From Sapria himalayana (taxonomy: Eukaryota; Streptophyta; Magnoliopsida; Malpighiales; Rafflesiaceae), in NCBI GenBank assembly GCA_029783825.1, contig JAREIK010003356.1, positions 752,035-816,034 of the forward strand: DNA of 64,000 nt. The letters run 5' to 3'. A program made the position numbers and the translations under genes. Position 1 is the first letter of the stretch. Each line of letters begins with the position of its first letter. Positions 39,251 to 51,120 of the stretch are shown here, in pieces. Under the pieces are notes generated by a model that made no database searches, had not been told where the DNA came from, and saw only the letters and a program-made list of their open reading frames with translations.

Positions 39251-41340
39251 TTATCAATTCTATTTTTGTTGTCTCCAAAAAAATTATAAACAGATAATAT
39301 TATATATAAACTTTTATACTTTTGTATAATCATATGACATTATATATAAATGTCTATACTTTAATATATATAAACGTATTACATTATATATAAACACTGA
39401 TATGTTTATATATACTTATAATGTTATATATGAATATTTATACATATGTATTAATGTTTATAAATATCTATACAACATTTACATAAAACTATCCATTTAT
39501 ATAATTTTATATATAACAATTATATAACATATAAAATGTTTATACATTTTTGTAAATATTTATTACCATATTAATTTTTATATAAATATATAATATTTAT
39601 AATGTTTATTTAAATGTGATATATATATAATATAAAATTTATAAACGTGTTACATATATATAATTATATATAAATAACATTTATAAAAATATTTAAGAAC
39701 AAATATTATATTTAAACACTTGTATAATTATATAATCATATGCCATTATATATAACAGTATTTTTATATATATTTATTATTTTGTAAATTAATTTTATAA
39801 CTATATTATTTACTAGACCAAACTATTTTTTTTAACTATATAATAATTTATAACTATATGTATAATTCTATATAACTATATTTCTAACAAAATAAACTAT
39901 ATGTATAATAATATATAACTATATATAATTGTATATTACTAAATGTATAACTATAAAAATGTTATGTATTTTTATATCTTTAACTACATATACATATATA
40001 TCTATATATGAATAACTATATATTAATATTTGTATAACTATGTAACACTCTATATAATTAAATATAACTATATTTGTAACTATGTATACATATATGTATT
40101 CATATAATTAAATCTATATATTTGTTTATAATGTTGTATACATTTATGTATAACTACTTATAACTACTTGTATGAATATATCTATATATAACTATATGTT
40201 TAACTATATATAACTCTATTTTTAACTATATATACTATAGGTATAAACACATATAACTATAAATAATTGTCTTTGACTATATGTATAACTAAAAAAATAG
40301 TATACATAACTATATTTAAATATATAAATAACAACATATATTCAATATACATTTTTATATATTAGTTTATAAAAATGTATTTTACTATATTTATACCTAT
40401 ACATAACTATATGTATAAATAAATAAAATTAAAAGAAAAAATCTATATACCTACATGTATAAATATAAGTATAACTATATGTGTAAATATATGTAAAACC
40501 ACATGTAATTATATTTATAATTACATGTATAACAACAATCAACATTATGTTTAACTACATGTGTATAACTATATATAAATAGATGTATTACTATGTAACA
40601 CTCTATATAATTAAATATAACTGTATTTGTAACTATGTATACATATATGTAAATCTATATATTTGTTTATAACTTTGTATACATTTTATGTATAATTACA
40701 TATACTACTTGTATGAATATATCTATATATAACTATATGTTTAACTATATATGACTCGATTTTTAACTATATAACTATAATTATAATAACATATAATGAT
40801 AAATAATTGTCTTTGATTACCTGTATAACTATAAAAACATTATACATAACTATATTTAAATATATAATTAACAACATATATTTTATATACATTTTAATAT
40901 ATTTGTATATAAAAATGTATTTAACTATATCTATACCTATAGATAACTATATGTGTGTATATATAAATTTATATGAAAAAATATATATACCTACATGTAT
41001 AAATATAAGTATAACTATATGTGTAACTAACATGTAACTATATTTATAATTACTGTATAATAACATACAACATTATGTTTAACTACATGTGTATACCTAT
41101 ATATAAATATTTGTATAACTATGTAACACTCTATATAATTAAATATAACTATATATTTAACTATGTATACATATACGTAAATCTATATATTTGGTTATAA
41201 CTTTGTATATATTTATGTATAACTACATATAACTACTTGTATGAATATATCTATATATAACTATATGTTTAACTATATCTAAGTATTTATAACTACATAT
41301 ACTAGTTATAAAATAACATATAATTATAAATGAGATATTA
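39251..41340 (+). repeat. TAACTATA-type satellite in E2, higher-order period about 0.53-0.55 kb
   Basis: Short ATAACTATATGTATAACTA-like units are organised into a longer repeat. The landmark TGTAACACTCTATATAATTA recurs at about 40041, 40594 and 41122 (spacing 553 and 528 bp). TACCTACATGTATAAATATA and GAATATATCTATATATAACT recur with it. The same satellite occurs inverted at 59160-62985 in E4. It is non-coding. Confidence 0.8.
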
Positions 41341-41589
41341 CTAATTTGTTGCACTAACTTGAAATTAAATGGCAAAAGATATAATATCAACAATATCTAA
41401 GCACATAGCATTGGTTCGATATAGTATACTGATGAAATAAGTGTCGTACTCTTACCTAATCCCATCCCTTGGGCCTTTGGCTCATATATGAACTTATGTC
41501 TGATAAAAAATGTAATATATGATAGGTTTGTATAGAAGAAATATGTTTGATCTTTTTTGTATTTCCTCATTCTAACACTACATTCTCTA

Positions 41590-41850
41590 TGTGTCTCTCT
41601 CTCTCCCTCTATCATTCTTTCCGTGTCACTCTCTCTTCCTCTTTTTCTTTCTGTGTCACTCTCATACTCTCTCTTTCTCTCTCTCTTGCTATTTTCTTTC
41701 TTACACTAATTCTATTTTGCTGTTTGTTTTTCTCTCTCCCTCTCCCTCTCTTTATCTCTCCCTTCTCTCTCTCCCCCCTTTCTCTCTTTCTCTCTCTTTC
41801 CCATTTTTTCTCTCTTTCTCTCCCTCCTTTCTCTCTCTCAACAAAGAAGG
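41590..41850 (+). repeat. Polypyrimidine (CT)n tract
   Basis: About 260 bp of almost pure C/T on the plus strand (CTCTCTCTCCCTCT style), placed immediately before the TNP2 tail. Two overlapping open frames across it are Ser/Leu/Phe low-complexity and not genes. Confidence 0.9.
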
Positions 41851-42069
41851 GTAGACATAACTATTGCACTAGCATTCCAAGAAGATGACATAAATAATAT
41901 TGAGCATGTGCATGTAGATGATGATCTAGTAAATTTATGTGACTCAAATGGTGGCCTAATAGAAATTGATGATGATCAATTTCTATCAGAAGATGAGTTG
42001 GAACTTCCATCAGAATCAGACGAAATGTCAGAAGATCAATTAAAGAATGATAATTATGCCGATAATTAA
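41851..42069 (+). pseudogene. TNP2 transposase C-terminal tail in E2
   Basis: 72 codons ending at TAA 42067-42069: acidic tail with FQEDDINNIEHV, NLCDSNGGLIEIDDDQFLSE and DELELPSESDEMSEDQ. It matches the E4 minus-strand tail at 53152-53390 (FQKDDINNIEPM, NLCDSNGGLIEIEDDEFIS). Because DUF4216 sequence precedes the same tail in E4, I assign it to TNP2. Everything upstream in E2 has been lost or replaced by the CT tract and satellite. Confidence 0.75.
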
Positions 42070-42212
42070 ATTGGTATAATTGTATTATAATATTAAACTA
42101 TTAAAAACTTTCTATATTTTGCTGAAATATATTGGTGTGTTTTATTTTAAAATGCATGGTTGTTAATCATATCTCTATTATTTGTTCTATGTTTTTATTT
42201 TTTGTATAGTAG

Positions 42213-43510
42213 ATGGCACGTAAAGGATGTGGCCATGGTGGAGGTGGACAAGACGTATAATGGACCAAATTTATCTAGTATTTTATACCATGTTGCAAAT
42301 TTATTACCATCTCATACCCACCATATCCAGACTTAAACATCACAAACATCATCTCCATTTCTATCACCATCACCATCATCAACACCTTTACTATCACCTT
42401 TATCAGATATAAGCCCACCACCCATTGTCCTTCCTACAAACACTTTTGATCCATCACCATCTTCTACGCTACAATTTACACCGATAGTTACCTCATTTAT
42501 AAAATCATCGACATCATCAAATGTCGTGCCTTCTTCTACATTCAGTGTTAAGTTAGTAATTGAGATTGTGGATGAGTGGTATAAGAAATATTTAAATATT
42601 ACTAGAATAAAATAATATGATGATCCTGGTAGTAATTTTTTTTATATATAGTTATGATTTGCTTTTTTTTCAATGTTATTTATTTATTTGTATAGTTTTA
42701 TTCAATCTCACAAGTGTTAGGCTATAATTACAAAGTCTTTCAAGAAAATTGTTGATTCTAAAGCATTATCATGGAATAATGTTTCTGAATCGACAAAAGA
42801 GTCTAATTTTAATGACCTCTGGTAAAAATAATGAAACAAAAGCATTGAAAATTACGTATCTACTTAGTTGACGATTATGTTTGTTTTTATTCAAGCAACA
42901 AATAATTATGTCCTTGTTAATAATATAAATTCTTTTGTGATATTTTTATATATAGAATAAATGCACATCCGCACTCAAATTTGATGGAAAGATAAAGTCA
43001 TTATCAGAGAGCAAAGCTGTTGAATGGTATTTTGATTTTGTCCATAAATTGAAGAATATAAAAGAAATGGCTAAATTTATATCCGAGGATGACTGGTCCG
43101 AGTGGCTTAAGTATTGGGAGGCGCTAGATGTTAAAAAAATCACAGTTTACCAGTAAAAATTAACGAACTGAGGTAGCCGGATTAGGTACAGGAATCTCTA
43201 GCCACACAGGAGGGTCAAAGTCGAGCATTGAGCATGCTCGAGATTTAGTATAATTTTAAAATTGTTAATATTTATATATTTAGTGGTTGTCCTAATAGTC
43301 TAAATAAATTTAATCAGTGCATGGTTTTATTAATTTTGTTAAATTTTTTATCATTTGTTATTTTATGACTTAATAAATACATACTCTAGGCTGGATAATT
43401 GGGTTAAAATCTGAATTTTTATGAAATTTTTAGAAAGATGCATGTGAAGAAAGTAGATGGACAGTTTGTTGACAACAAGTCTCAGATGATTACTATAAGA
43501 ATCTGTTATA
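42213..43510 (+). pseudogene. TNP1/Transposase_24-like accessory gene of E2
   Basis: Starts ATG GCA CGT with a Gly-rich N-terminus (MARKGCGHGGGGQD), then a His/Ser/Pro/Thr-rich region (42300-42540), then conserved blocks of the plant transposase Ptta/En/Spm family: SFKKIVDSKALSWNNVSEST (about 42737-42796), the KFISEDDWSEWLKYWEA block (about 43074-43124), the hallmark HTGGSKSSIEHARDL (about 43202-43250) and FRKMHVKKVDGQFVDNKSQM (about 43430-43490). GT..AG-like introns separate the pieces (for example 42823 to about 42957). Several stops and frame changes are present. In this family the product binds element ends with the transposase. The 3' part is cut off by the hAT insertion. Confidence 0.75.
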
Positions 43511-43947
43511 TTAATAAAATATAATAGTGCCACAGTAAATTTTGAAAGTTGTTTGGAATGCAAAATATAAAACAATTTTATTTATATCCATAATAGTATT
43601 TTTAACTATTTTATCACAAAAATTAATGGAGGAATGTGTGTAACTACTTCTCAACAAGTTGAGGGTTCTATGGATCTTCAACCATTGACTATGATTCTAT
43701 CTATTTGGACACCATAAGAAGCAGTGAGTATACCATGTCGTGGCTGGCCCGGAATGGTTCTATAAGATTAGGCCCGGCATGGGCCCCTGGCCCAAAATCT
43801 ACCGGGTTTGGCCCGGTTCGGCCCGGTTCGGGCCATGCCTAAACCCTAATTTTTTTAAAAAAGTATGGATTCACAGCGTGCCTCAATGCCACTGTCGCCC
43901 TTTCATGCCTCGGCTTGTTTTGCCCATCGAGCGGGTCCAAATCTAAA

Positions 43948-43982
43948 CCAACCCCAACCCCAACCCCAACCCCAACCCCAAA
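43948..43982 (+). repeat. Telomere-like (CCCCAA)n tract, about 6 units
   Basis: Uninterrupted ACCCCA units near the 5' end of the hAT element. The G-rich complement (TTGGGG)n can form a G-quadruplex. This is not the usual plant telomere sequence (TTTAGGG). Confidence 0.9.
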
Positions 43983-44635
43983 GGCCTATTACTTGCTTAC
44001 GGCCAACAGTTCAAATATTTAAAAAAAATTATTTGAAATTTAGCCGTTGGATTCTGCCTCCAATGGCTATGGGGCAGAATCCAATGGCCTACATGATTCT
44101 GCCCCAAAAAAATTATTAAAAAATTCAAAAAAAATTTTAAATTTTTTTCTATAAAAGCTCCCCACCCCCTCTCTAATTTTTTTGTTTTTTAAAAACATAA
44201 AATCTCACATCCTTTCTCTCTCAAACATCTCTCCTAAAATTCTCTCTCTCAGGATTTCGGCTCAGCTATTCGGGACTCGCAACTCAGGCTCGTCTTTAAT
44301 TGGTGTTTGCATTAGTCTTTAGAAGTTAGAATTTTGGTGCAGATACTTTTCCTTCACACTACTTTATGGGTATTTCTATTTTTTTTCTCTCTCTACTTTT
44401 TAAGCTATCCTCTTGTCTAAAAAAACCAAAAAAATGACAAATACTAATACTAATAAAAATAATTTATATTTAGAAAATTAAAATCTTACACAAAAGTCCG
44501 AGGTTGCTGAAACTTTGGTTTCTCTAGTCGTCTCAGCCCAAATATCTAAAAAACAAAAAACAAGGAGGATTTTTATAGTTTGGATTCATTTTAATATAAT
44601 AAAACAAAAAAAATATTAGGGGTGAGGAAGAAGAA

Positions 44636-46519
44636 ATGACATTGTGCAAATATTGTGAAACAATTTTAACTTGTAAGAGTGCGTTTGGGACTGGACATCT
44701 TAAAAGGCATGCCAAATTATGCACCAAAACACATTGTGCATTAGATCCTAGAAAACCCCAACTTAGCTCTATATTTTTTGAGACTGGATCTAGTTCAGTC
44801 TCAAAGTTTATCCCCTTCATATGTCATAGCGAGTTGGGTTGGGAAGGCATGACCAAACTTATCACATTGATGGATCTTCCAATCAGATTTTTGGAAGATC
44901 CAATGATAGTGAACATCATGCAGGCATATTTTGAGCCTGCTTATCATATGTTTCCTAGGTCCACATCTTGGAATGACATACTAAAATATTATAAGTTAGA
45001 AAAATAATTAATAATTAATGAATTTATGGTATATAATAGAGTGGTATATAGTAGAATGATGCATCTTATGCATGTCTCACCACCCACTATGTAGATTCTA
45101 GATGGCATGTGAATAAAAAAATTTTAGGATTCTCAAATTCTCCATCCTCATGATGGGCCTGCTATTTTTGAGTGTATGATAAAAATCTTTATATAATATA
45201 AAAATCAAATTAAAATTTTTACTATCACAATCGATAATGCATCTAATAATAGAGTAGCGATTAACATGTTTATTAGGAATATTAGATACGCACCATTAAG
45301 AAAGATTTTTTATGTCTGATGCATGTGTCACGTGGTTAACATGATTCTACATGTAGGGATGAAGGTGTGTTTCCTCACTTTGGAAAAGATATGTAACTCA
45401 TTAAAATATATTTGTACGCCTCGCAAACAATTGTAGCTCGGTAGTCTCTAGTTGTCTGCGAATCTTAAGAAGAAGAAATTCTAATCGGATGTGAGAAATT
45501 GTTTGAATTACACATACCTAATGTTGGTGTCATGTGTTGGATACAAACACATGATATCCGATTATGTTAATAGTAAGAGTGATGAACTTTTTATTGACGA
45601 CACTAACTAGGTTTTAGGAATTTAATTTATGAAATCCCTGAAGATTTTTTATGACATGACCATGTGTTTCTTGGTTTATACTCTCATGACTTGCATTGCA
45701 CTCAGGTGCATATGCAACATTAGTAGCATGTTTAGGAAGTATCGTGCTGATCCGAAACTTAGCCATATGGTTACAAAGATGGAAACTAAGTATTTAAAGT
45801 ATTGGTTTACTATTCCATCTCTTTATTGTCTTGCTACATGCATTACCTTAGGGTTAAGGTGGAAGAGGTAGATAATATTTTGACTTATATTTCCTCGTGC
45901 AAGAACTTGGAAGACTTGCCTGAAGGGATCATTCACGAGAAGTTGATTGACCTTTTCACATACTATGATACTACATATGGTGATAATAGTAGTAAGGTTG
46001 TGAGTATGGACATTGATACCATATTCGGAGATGATTTTTCTATTTAGTTAGCCAGGGAGAAATGACAGTGTGGACCGTCGAATAGGAGCATGCTGTCTCG
46101 GTACTTAGATACCGATTTCTGCTCAATTCTATTACATTCTGATACGAAGAATCTTGATATATTACAGTGGTGGAAATCAAATGAGTCTTCCCGTGCTATC
46201 TAAGATAGCACGGGATCTATTGACTTTTTTGATGTCGAGCATAGCATTGGAGCCTACTTTTTCTATTGCAGTGAATATGATTTTGGATAGGAGATAAAGA
46301 TTATGTCAAGATATTGTTGAGGCTTTAGTATAAATGAAGAATTGTGAGGATTTGATGTTTAGCATAAAGGATCGTGGTGGGACTGGGAGTGGGACTACAA
46401 CGAATGTAGGGGAGTTGATTGCTGATGATGATCCATGTGATAGTGATATTGAGATTGAGATTGAAGATGATAATCATATGAGAATGGATGATTGGATAAT
46501 ATTTCTACTTGATGCTTGA
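44636..46519 (+). pseudogene. hAT (Ac-like) transposase remnant
   Basis: Begins with a BED-type zinc finger, CKYCETILTC then GTGHLKRHAKLC, in a 123-codon open piece (44636-45007). Degraded segments follow: a TIDNASNNR block with the conserved Asp of the catalytic domain (about 45226-45252), CHVVNMILHVGMK (about 45329-45367), then open pieces at 45629-45871 and 45802-46047 (MFRKYRADPKLSHMVTKMET, YWFTIPSLYCLATCITLG). The C-terminal dimerisation region reads LLTFLMSSIALEPTFSIA (about 46219-46272). A long Asp/Glu-rich tail ends at 46519. At least five stops or frame changes make it inactive. Confidence 0.85.
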
Positions 46520-47159
46520 TGGTTGATGATTTCTGGATTGCGTCATGCCAACACCTACACTTTTGTTACAGTTATGCTTTTCATTATGAGTTATCATTGA
46601 TTCTGATTTTTGATTTCGATGTTTTGTTCTTATTTTTAATTACATTATATTTAGTTTAGTTTGGCCATTAGGCACTTGGCTTTGAGCGTGTGACTTTGTT
46701 ATTTTTGTTAAAATTATTTTGTGTTTGTTTTATTTTTATTTTTAATAATTTCATTAAAAATTCTAAAATATAATTCTAATATATTATAATGTAATTAAAA
46801 CATAATTAAAACAAAAAACATAAAAAAATAAACTTTATAACTATTCAAATATTTACAATTTACAATTTACAATTTAAATATTTTTAAATATTATCTAATT
46901 TATATTTTATAATTACATAAATATTCTAAACAAAAAATAAAAAAAAATTAATTTTTTTTAAACCACCTTGTTCAAGCCTGACCAAGCACGAAGTAAAACT
47001 CGTCGTGCCAACTGGGCCATACCGAGCATTGCATGAATAAACCGTGTAGTGCCAAGCATGGCACGGTTACTGTAGACATGCCTAGCCCAGCACAGTAGCA
47101 TGGTTGGGCCTACAAAAACCATGTCGAGCCGGCCCACCACGACCCATTTGACATTTCTA
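46520..47159 (+). other. hAT 3' region
   Basis: AT-rich 3' non-coding DNA, then a GC-rich subterminal block (46965-47150) with repeated GTGCCAAGCATGGCACGG-like words forming short inverted repeats, mirroring the left end. Confidence 0.65.
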
Positions 47160-47262
47160 CTTTAGATTGGGAAAGGTTTCGTTGTTATATCCACTTTAGT
47201 TACATAAAAACTCCATTTAGCTAGGAAATTTTTACAAGCTATTTGTGATTTTTCTTTTAGTG

Positions 47263-48727
47263 ATCTCTATCTATCTATATATTTGTTTATATGTCTGTGT
47301 ATGTATTTATCTATCTATCTATCTATAAATATCTTGGTCAATCAATCTATCTATCTATCGATCTATCAGAGTCTATCAATCTATCTATAAATCTATTTAT
47401 CAAACTATCTATCATTCTATATATCAATCTTTTTATCAATCTGTCTATCTATCAGTCTATATATCAGTCTATCAATATTTCTATCTATCTATCTATGTCC
47501 TATCTATCTATCTATCTATTTATCTGTCTAAAAATTTGTTTATCTATCAGTTTATCTATCAACCTATCAATCTGTCAATAAATTTGTCTATCAATCTATC
47601 TATCTATTTATCTATCTATCTTTCTTGTATATCTATTTGTCTATTTATTTGTCAATCTATCTGTCAGTCTTTATATCTATCTATCTGTGATTATATATGT
47701 CTATCTATCTATCTATCTATCTATTTGTCTATCAATCAATCAATCTATCTGTCAATCTATCTATTTTTCAATTAATCAATCTATCTGTCTGTCTGTCTAT
47801 CTGTCTATCTATTTATATATTTATCAATCGATCAATCAATCTATCTATCTATTTGTCTATCTATCTGTATATCTATATCTATCTATCTATCTATCAGTCT
47901 ATCTATCTGTATATCAATCTATCTATTTGTATATCAATCTATCTATCTATTTGTCTCTTTGTCTGTCTATCTATCAATCTATCTATTTGTCTCACTATCT
48001 GTCTATCGCTCTATCTCTCTTTATGTCTATATATCTTTCTATCTATCTGTCTATCTATCTATTTGTCTATCGACCTATCTATCTATCTACAAATCTATTT
48101 GTCTATCTATATGTCATCTATTTATCTTTGTTTCTTTCTATATTTCTATCTTTTATTTATCTATCTCTCAATCTCAGTATCTATGTGCCTATCTATCTCT
48201 TTATTTATTTGTATATTTATCTGTTTATCAATGTGTATCTATCTATCAACTATCTATCTGCCTATCAATATGTCTATCAATCTATCTATCAATATGTCTA
48301 TCTATCAATCTATCTAACTATCAATCATTTTGTCTATCTATTTATTTATCTATCTATCTATGTATCTGTCTATCTATCTATATAGCTATATGTCTATCAA
48401 TATATCTATATATTTGTATATATATTTATTTATCTATCTATCTGTCTAAATAACTAACTAACTATCTATCTATCTATCTATCTATTTATGTATCTAGAAA
48501 TCTATCGGTGTATCTATATGTTGATCAATCTAGCTATCTTTCTATGTTTCAATTTGTCAATCTATATATCTATATATCTGCATGTCTATTTATTTCTCTA
48601 TCTAATATATATTTATATGTCTATTTATATGTTTTTCTATCTATCTATCAACCTTCCTACCTACCTATCTATCTGTCTGTCTATCTATCCATATATCGAT
48701 CTATCTATTTGTCTATCTATCTATCTA

Positions 48728-48788
<61 letters not shown>

Positions 48789-49479
48789 GACTATCTATCT
48801 ACCTATTTATCCTTCCATCTATCTATCTCTCTATCAATCTATCTATAAATCCATCAATCTTTATATCAATATTCCTATCAATGTGTCTATCTATCTATCA
48901 ATCAAATAATCTATCTTTCTATTTATATGTCTACCTATCTATCTATGAATATGTCTATCTTTCTATTTATCAATCTAACTTTCAATCTATCTATCTATCT
49001 ATCACTCGGTGTATCATTCTGTCTATAAATCTATCTATCTATATGTCTTTTTGTCTCTCTGTCTATCTATCTATCTATCTATTTGTCTATTTATCTGTCT
49101 ATTTATATGATTATCTATCTGTCTCTCTCTTTGTCTATCTATATGTGTATTTATTTTTCTAGCTATCTCTCTATCTAAGTATCTACCTAAATATCTATCA
49201 ATATGTATATATATATATATATGTCTATCATTTTGTCTATTAATATTTTTATCAATCTACCTCTCAATCAATCTATCTATCCATCTATTTATCTATTTAT
49301 CTATCTGTATATCTATTTGTATCTATCTATCTATATATATATATCTATCTATCTATATGTCTATCTATTTGTCTATCTATATATCTTTCTATCTATCTAT
49401 CAATCTATCTATCTATCTATATATCTATCTGTCTGTTTATTTATGTAAATATCATTTGATCTATCAATCTATCAATATG
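47263..49479. repeat. TATC (reverse-strand GATA) tetranucleotide array
   Basis: 2.2 kb of CTAT/TATC units on the plus strand with GTCT, TTTG and CAAT variants, and an (AT)n run at 48737-48786. It starts one base after the E2 terminus and ends at E3 subterminal sequence. Its strand is opposite to all other arrays in the window. Long Tyr-Leu-Ser-Ile frames on the plus strand are repeat artefacts. Confidence 0.95.
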
Positions 49480-50110
49480 TGATTTTTCCATCGCTAAAAT
49501 AGAATAACGACAAATTATTGATGAAAATTATCCCAATCTAAAGTGCTCTTCATAAAATATTAATGAGAAAAATCCCTAGCAAATATTTTAATGATGGAAA
49601 TTCCGTAGCTAATTAAGATTTGATTTTTGCTATTTTTGATTGTAATTAAGAATAGTAATTAATATTTTTCGATTGAAAATGTACAGAAAATTTTTTAGCT
49701 AAATTAGCTATGGAAAATTCCCTTCCAATTTTAATTCCAAAGCTATTTTCACAATTTTATTTTTTTACAAAATATTTAATTACATATTTTTTAATTTTTA
49801 TATTAAATTGAATAAAAACATATACTATAAACATTATTTAAATTAACAAAAAGAAAAAGTAGTTAATAAACTATTTTGATACAATAGTTACATAGTTAAA
49901 ACAAAAATATAACATAAGTATATAATTATTTTAAACTAAATCATCATCCTCATCATATTATTCATTTGTGAGTGGTTCTCATGTGTGGATACTCTGCTGG
50001 AACTCTGTGTGTTATCTATCTTGTCAAGGCTTCTAACTTTGACTCCATATAAGTCATCTCTTATTGTATTGCATTCTTCATTTATTTCATCTTATCATTC
50101 ACTTCTTTCA
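49480..50110 (-). mobile_element. E3: inverted 3' end of the second CACTA family
   Basis: TGATTTTTCCATCGCTAAAA directly adjoins the TATC array. The block matches the reverse complement of 20612-21238, including AAAGTGCTCTTCATAAAATA and CTAGCAAATATTT motifs. The outermost 48 bp present in E1 (21239-21286) are missing, replaced by tetranucleotide repeat. The minus-strand coding tail is MESKLEALTR-stop at 50016-50048, preceded by a coiled-coil-like MKEVNDKMK segment. Confidence 0.78.
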
Positions 50111-50362
50111 TTTTCTACATTAACATCCATATAAACTTAAATGATACGAAGGTTGGAAACTTATTAATTTAGTAAAATTATATATATGACAATCACTTAT
50201 ATAGCATTTACCAATATGCATGAAGAATTCTGATTCAGAGAATTATGTAGTTTTGCAGCACATATATAGCATTTACCAATCATTGTGCAAGATTTTATCC
50301 ATAAAACAAATATTGAATTTCCAACAGAATATTTTAGAAAATGGAAGAAATAAAATAATTAC
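50111..50362. other. Non-coding stretch in E3
   Basis: AT-rich. The words CACATATATAGCATTTACCAAT (in part) recur at about 50191 and 50261. It includes the presumed intron side of the SDF2-like exon, whose splice donor lies at 50362. Nothing else is recognised. Confidence 0.4.
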
Positions 50363-50497
50363 CCAATAGCTATTGAAATCATCACCAAGAGATAATCCAG
50401 TAACAGATTGATGACCAATACCTGAGCCATATGGCACATCGTGAGAATGAAGCCTATATTTGGTCTTCTTGTACATCAGCTTCAGAACTAACCCGTA
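50363..50497 (-). pseudogene. Captured SDF2-like exon (MIR domain fragment)
   Basis: A 45-residue minus-strand stretch, LKLMYKKTKYRLHSHDVPYG then SGIGHQSVTGLSLGDDFNSYW. It matches the first MIR repeat of stromal-cell-derived-factor-2-like proteins, ER proteins that work with DnaJ partners in folding quality control. It ends at TGG/GTAATT, a credible 5' splice site, so it derives from genomic DNA rather than an mRNA copy. No other SDF2 exon or signal peptide is seen nearby. Its place next to a CACTA 3' end, with another host fragment beside it, suggests transposon gene capture. It is a fragment only. Confidence 0.8.
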
Positions 50498-50659
50498 CAT
50501 AATCAAGATGAAGAAATCAACATTACTCAGATGAAAATATTTTAGTTTATTGAACTTGCACGATACTAGAATCAAACATCATATTTGATACTCATGATGC
50601 ATTTTAGTTTTGAACAATAAGGATCAGAAAATAGATAAAAAATTCAATTTATATAAAAT

Positions 50660-51120
50660 ATAGAGCTCATGAAATATTTTGGCTTCTAGTCCGACAAGGT
50701 TTCCCATTATTAATTCCATCAATTAGGTATATCTTAATGAATTCGGCTATAGGGCAGGTGGATTCTATGTTTCTAACCTAAATTCCTTCCGAAGAAGTGA
50801 TTGAATTTGATGCGAAGGATGGCCAATCCATGTCTAAGTTAAGATACAAAAAAATTGAAAACATCAAGAAGAATCTAGAGCTGCAATAGCATAAGCAATA
50901 TGACAGTGTCAAAGCAAAAAGATATGGTCATCTCATTATAATGGTAGATCATGATCATGATGGCTCGCACATTAAAGGATTAGTGATCATTTTCATTCAC
51001 TATTACTGGCCATCTTTGCTTAGGGTTCCATCATTCTTAGTTGATTTTATCACCCTAATCATGAAGGCAATGCATATAAGTGGAAGAGTTATACCCTTCT
51101 ACACCAGTTGAGTTTATCAC
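50660..51120 (+). pseudogene. DNA topoisomerase II fragment (TOPRIM region)
   Basis: Plus-strand frames recall eukaryotic type II topoisomerase: ENIKKNLELQ, a stop, then HKQYDSVKAKRYGHLIIMVD, followed by HDHDGSHIKGLVIIFIHYYW and PSLLRVPSFLVDFITLIMKA (about 50850-51070). The acidic metal-binding triad of the TOPRIM domain appears as DHDHDG. The frame is broken by a TAG at about 50887 and shifts after 51070. The parts from 50660 to 50850 are poorly recognisable. No introns interrupt the readable part. It is oriented opposite to the SDF2-like exon. Confidence 0.8.

Larger units (their letters stand above)
43737..47159 (+). mobile_element. Degenerate hAT transposon nested in E2
   Basis: The ends carry inverted GC-rich repeats unlike the AT-rich surroundings: GTCGTGGCTGGCCCGG on the left and the inverse of GTCGTGGTGGGCCGGC near the right end (about 47128-47143). 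The GGCCCGG-rich subterminal style is common in plant hAT elements. The right end finishes CCATTTGACATTTCTA; about 15 matching bases are missing on the left, and I see no 8-bp target duplication. It contains a decayed Ac-like transposase. Confidence 0.8.
37361..47262 (+). mobile_element. E2: second-family CACTA element with nested hAT
   Basis: The left end AACTACAAAAAATATC (first C mutated to A) and the right end GATTTTTCTTTTAGTG are degenerate CACTA termini. Subterminal motifs (TAGCTAAGGAAATTTAACTAGG, GATGGATTAGTGATGGAAA) are like those of E1, E3 and E4. Inside are a private satellite, the tail of a TNP2 gene, a TNP1/Transposase_24-like gene and a hAT insertion. The flanks are GATA on the left and TATC on the right. 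The bases next to the termini are GAT and ATC, so there is no direct 3-bp duplication. Confidence 0.75.

Noticed and set aside
41547..41888. 113-codon Ser/Leu/Phe-rich frame that looks like membrane segments
   Set aside because: It is translation of the (CT)n polypyrimidine tract; the adjacent frame is equally open.
43948..43982. Interstitial telomere
   Set aside because: The unit is CCCCAA, not the CCCTAAA of most plants, and it lies inside a hAT element; treated as a simple repeat.
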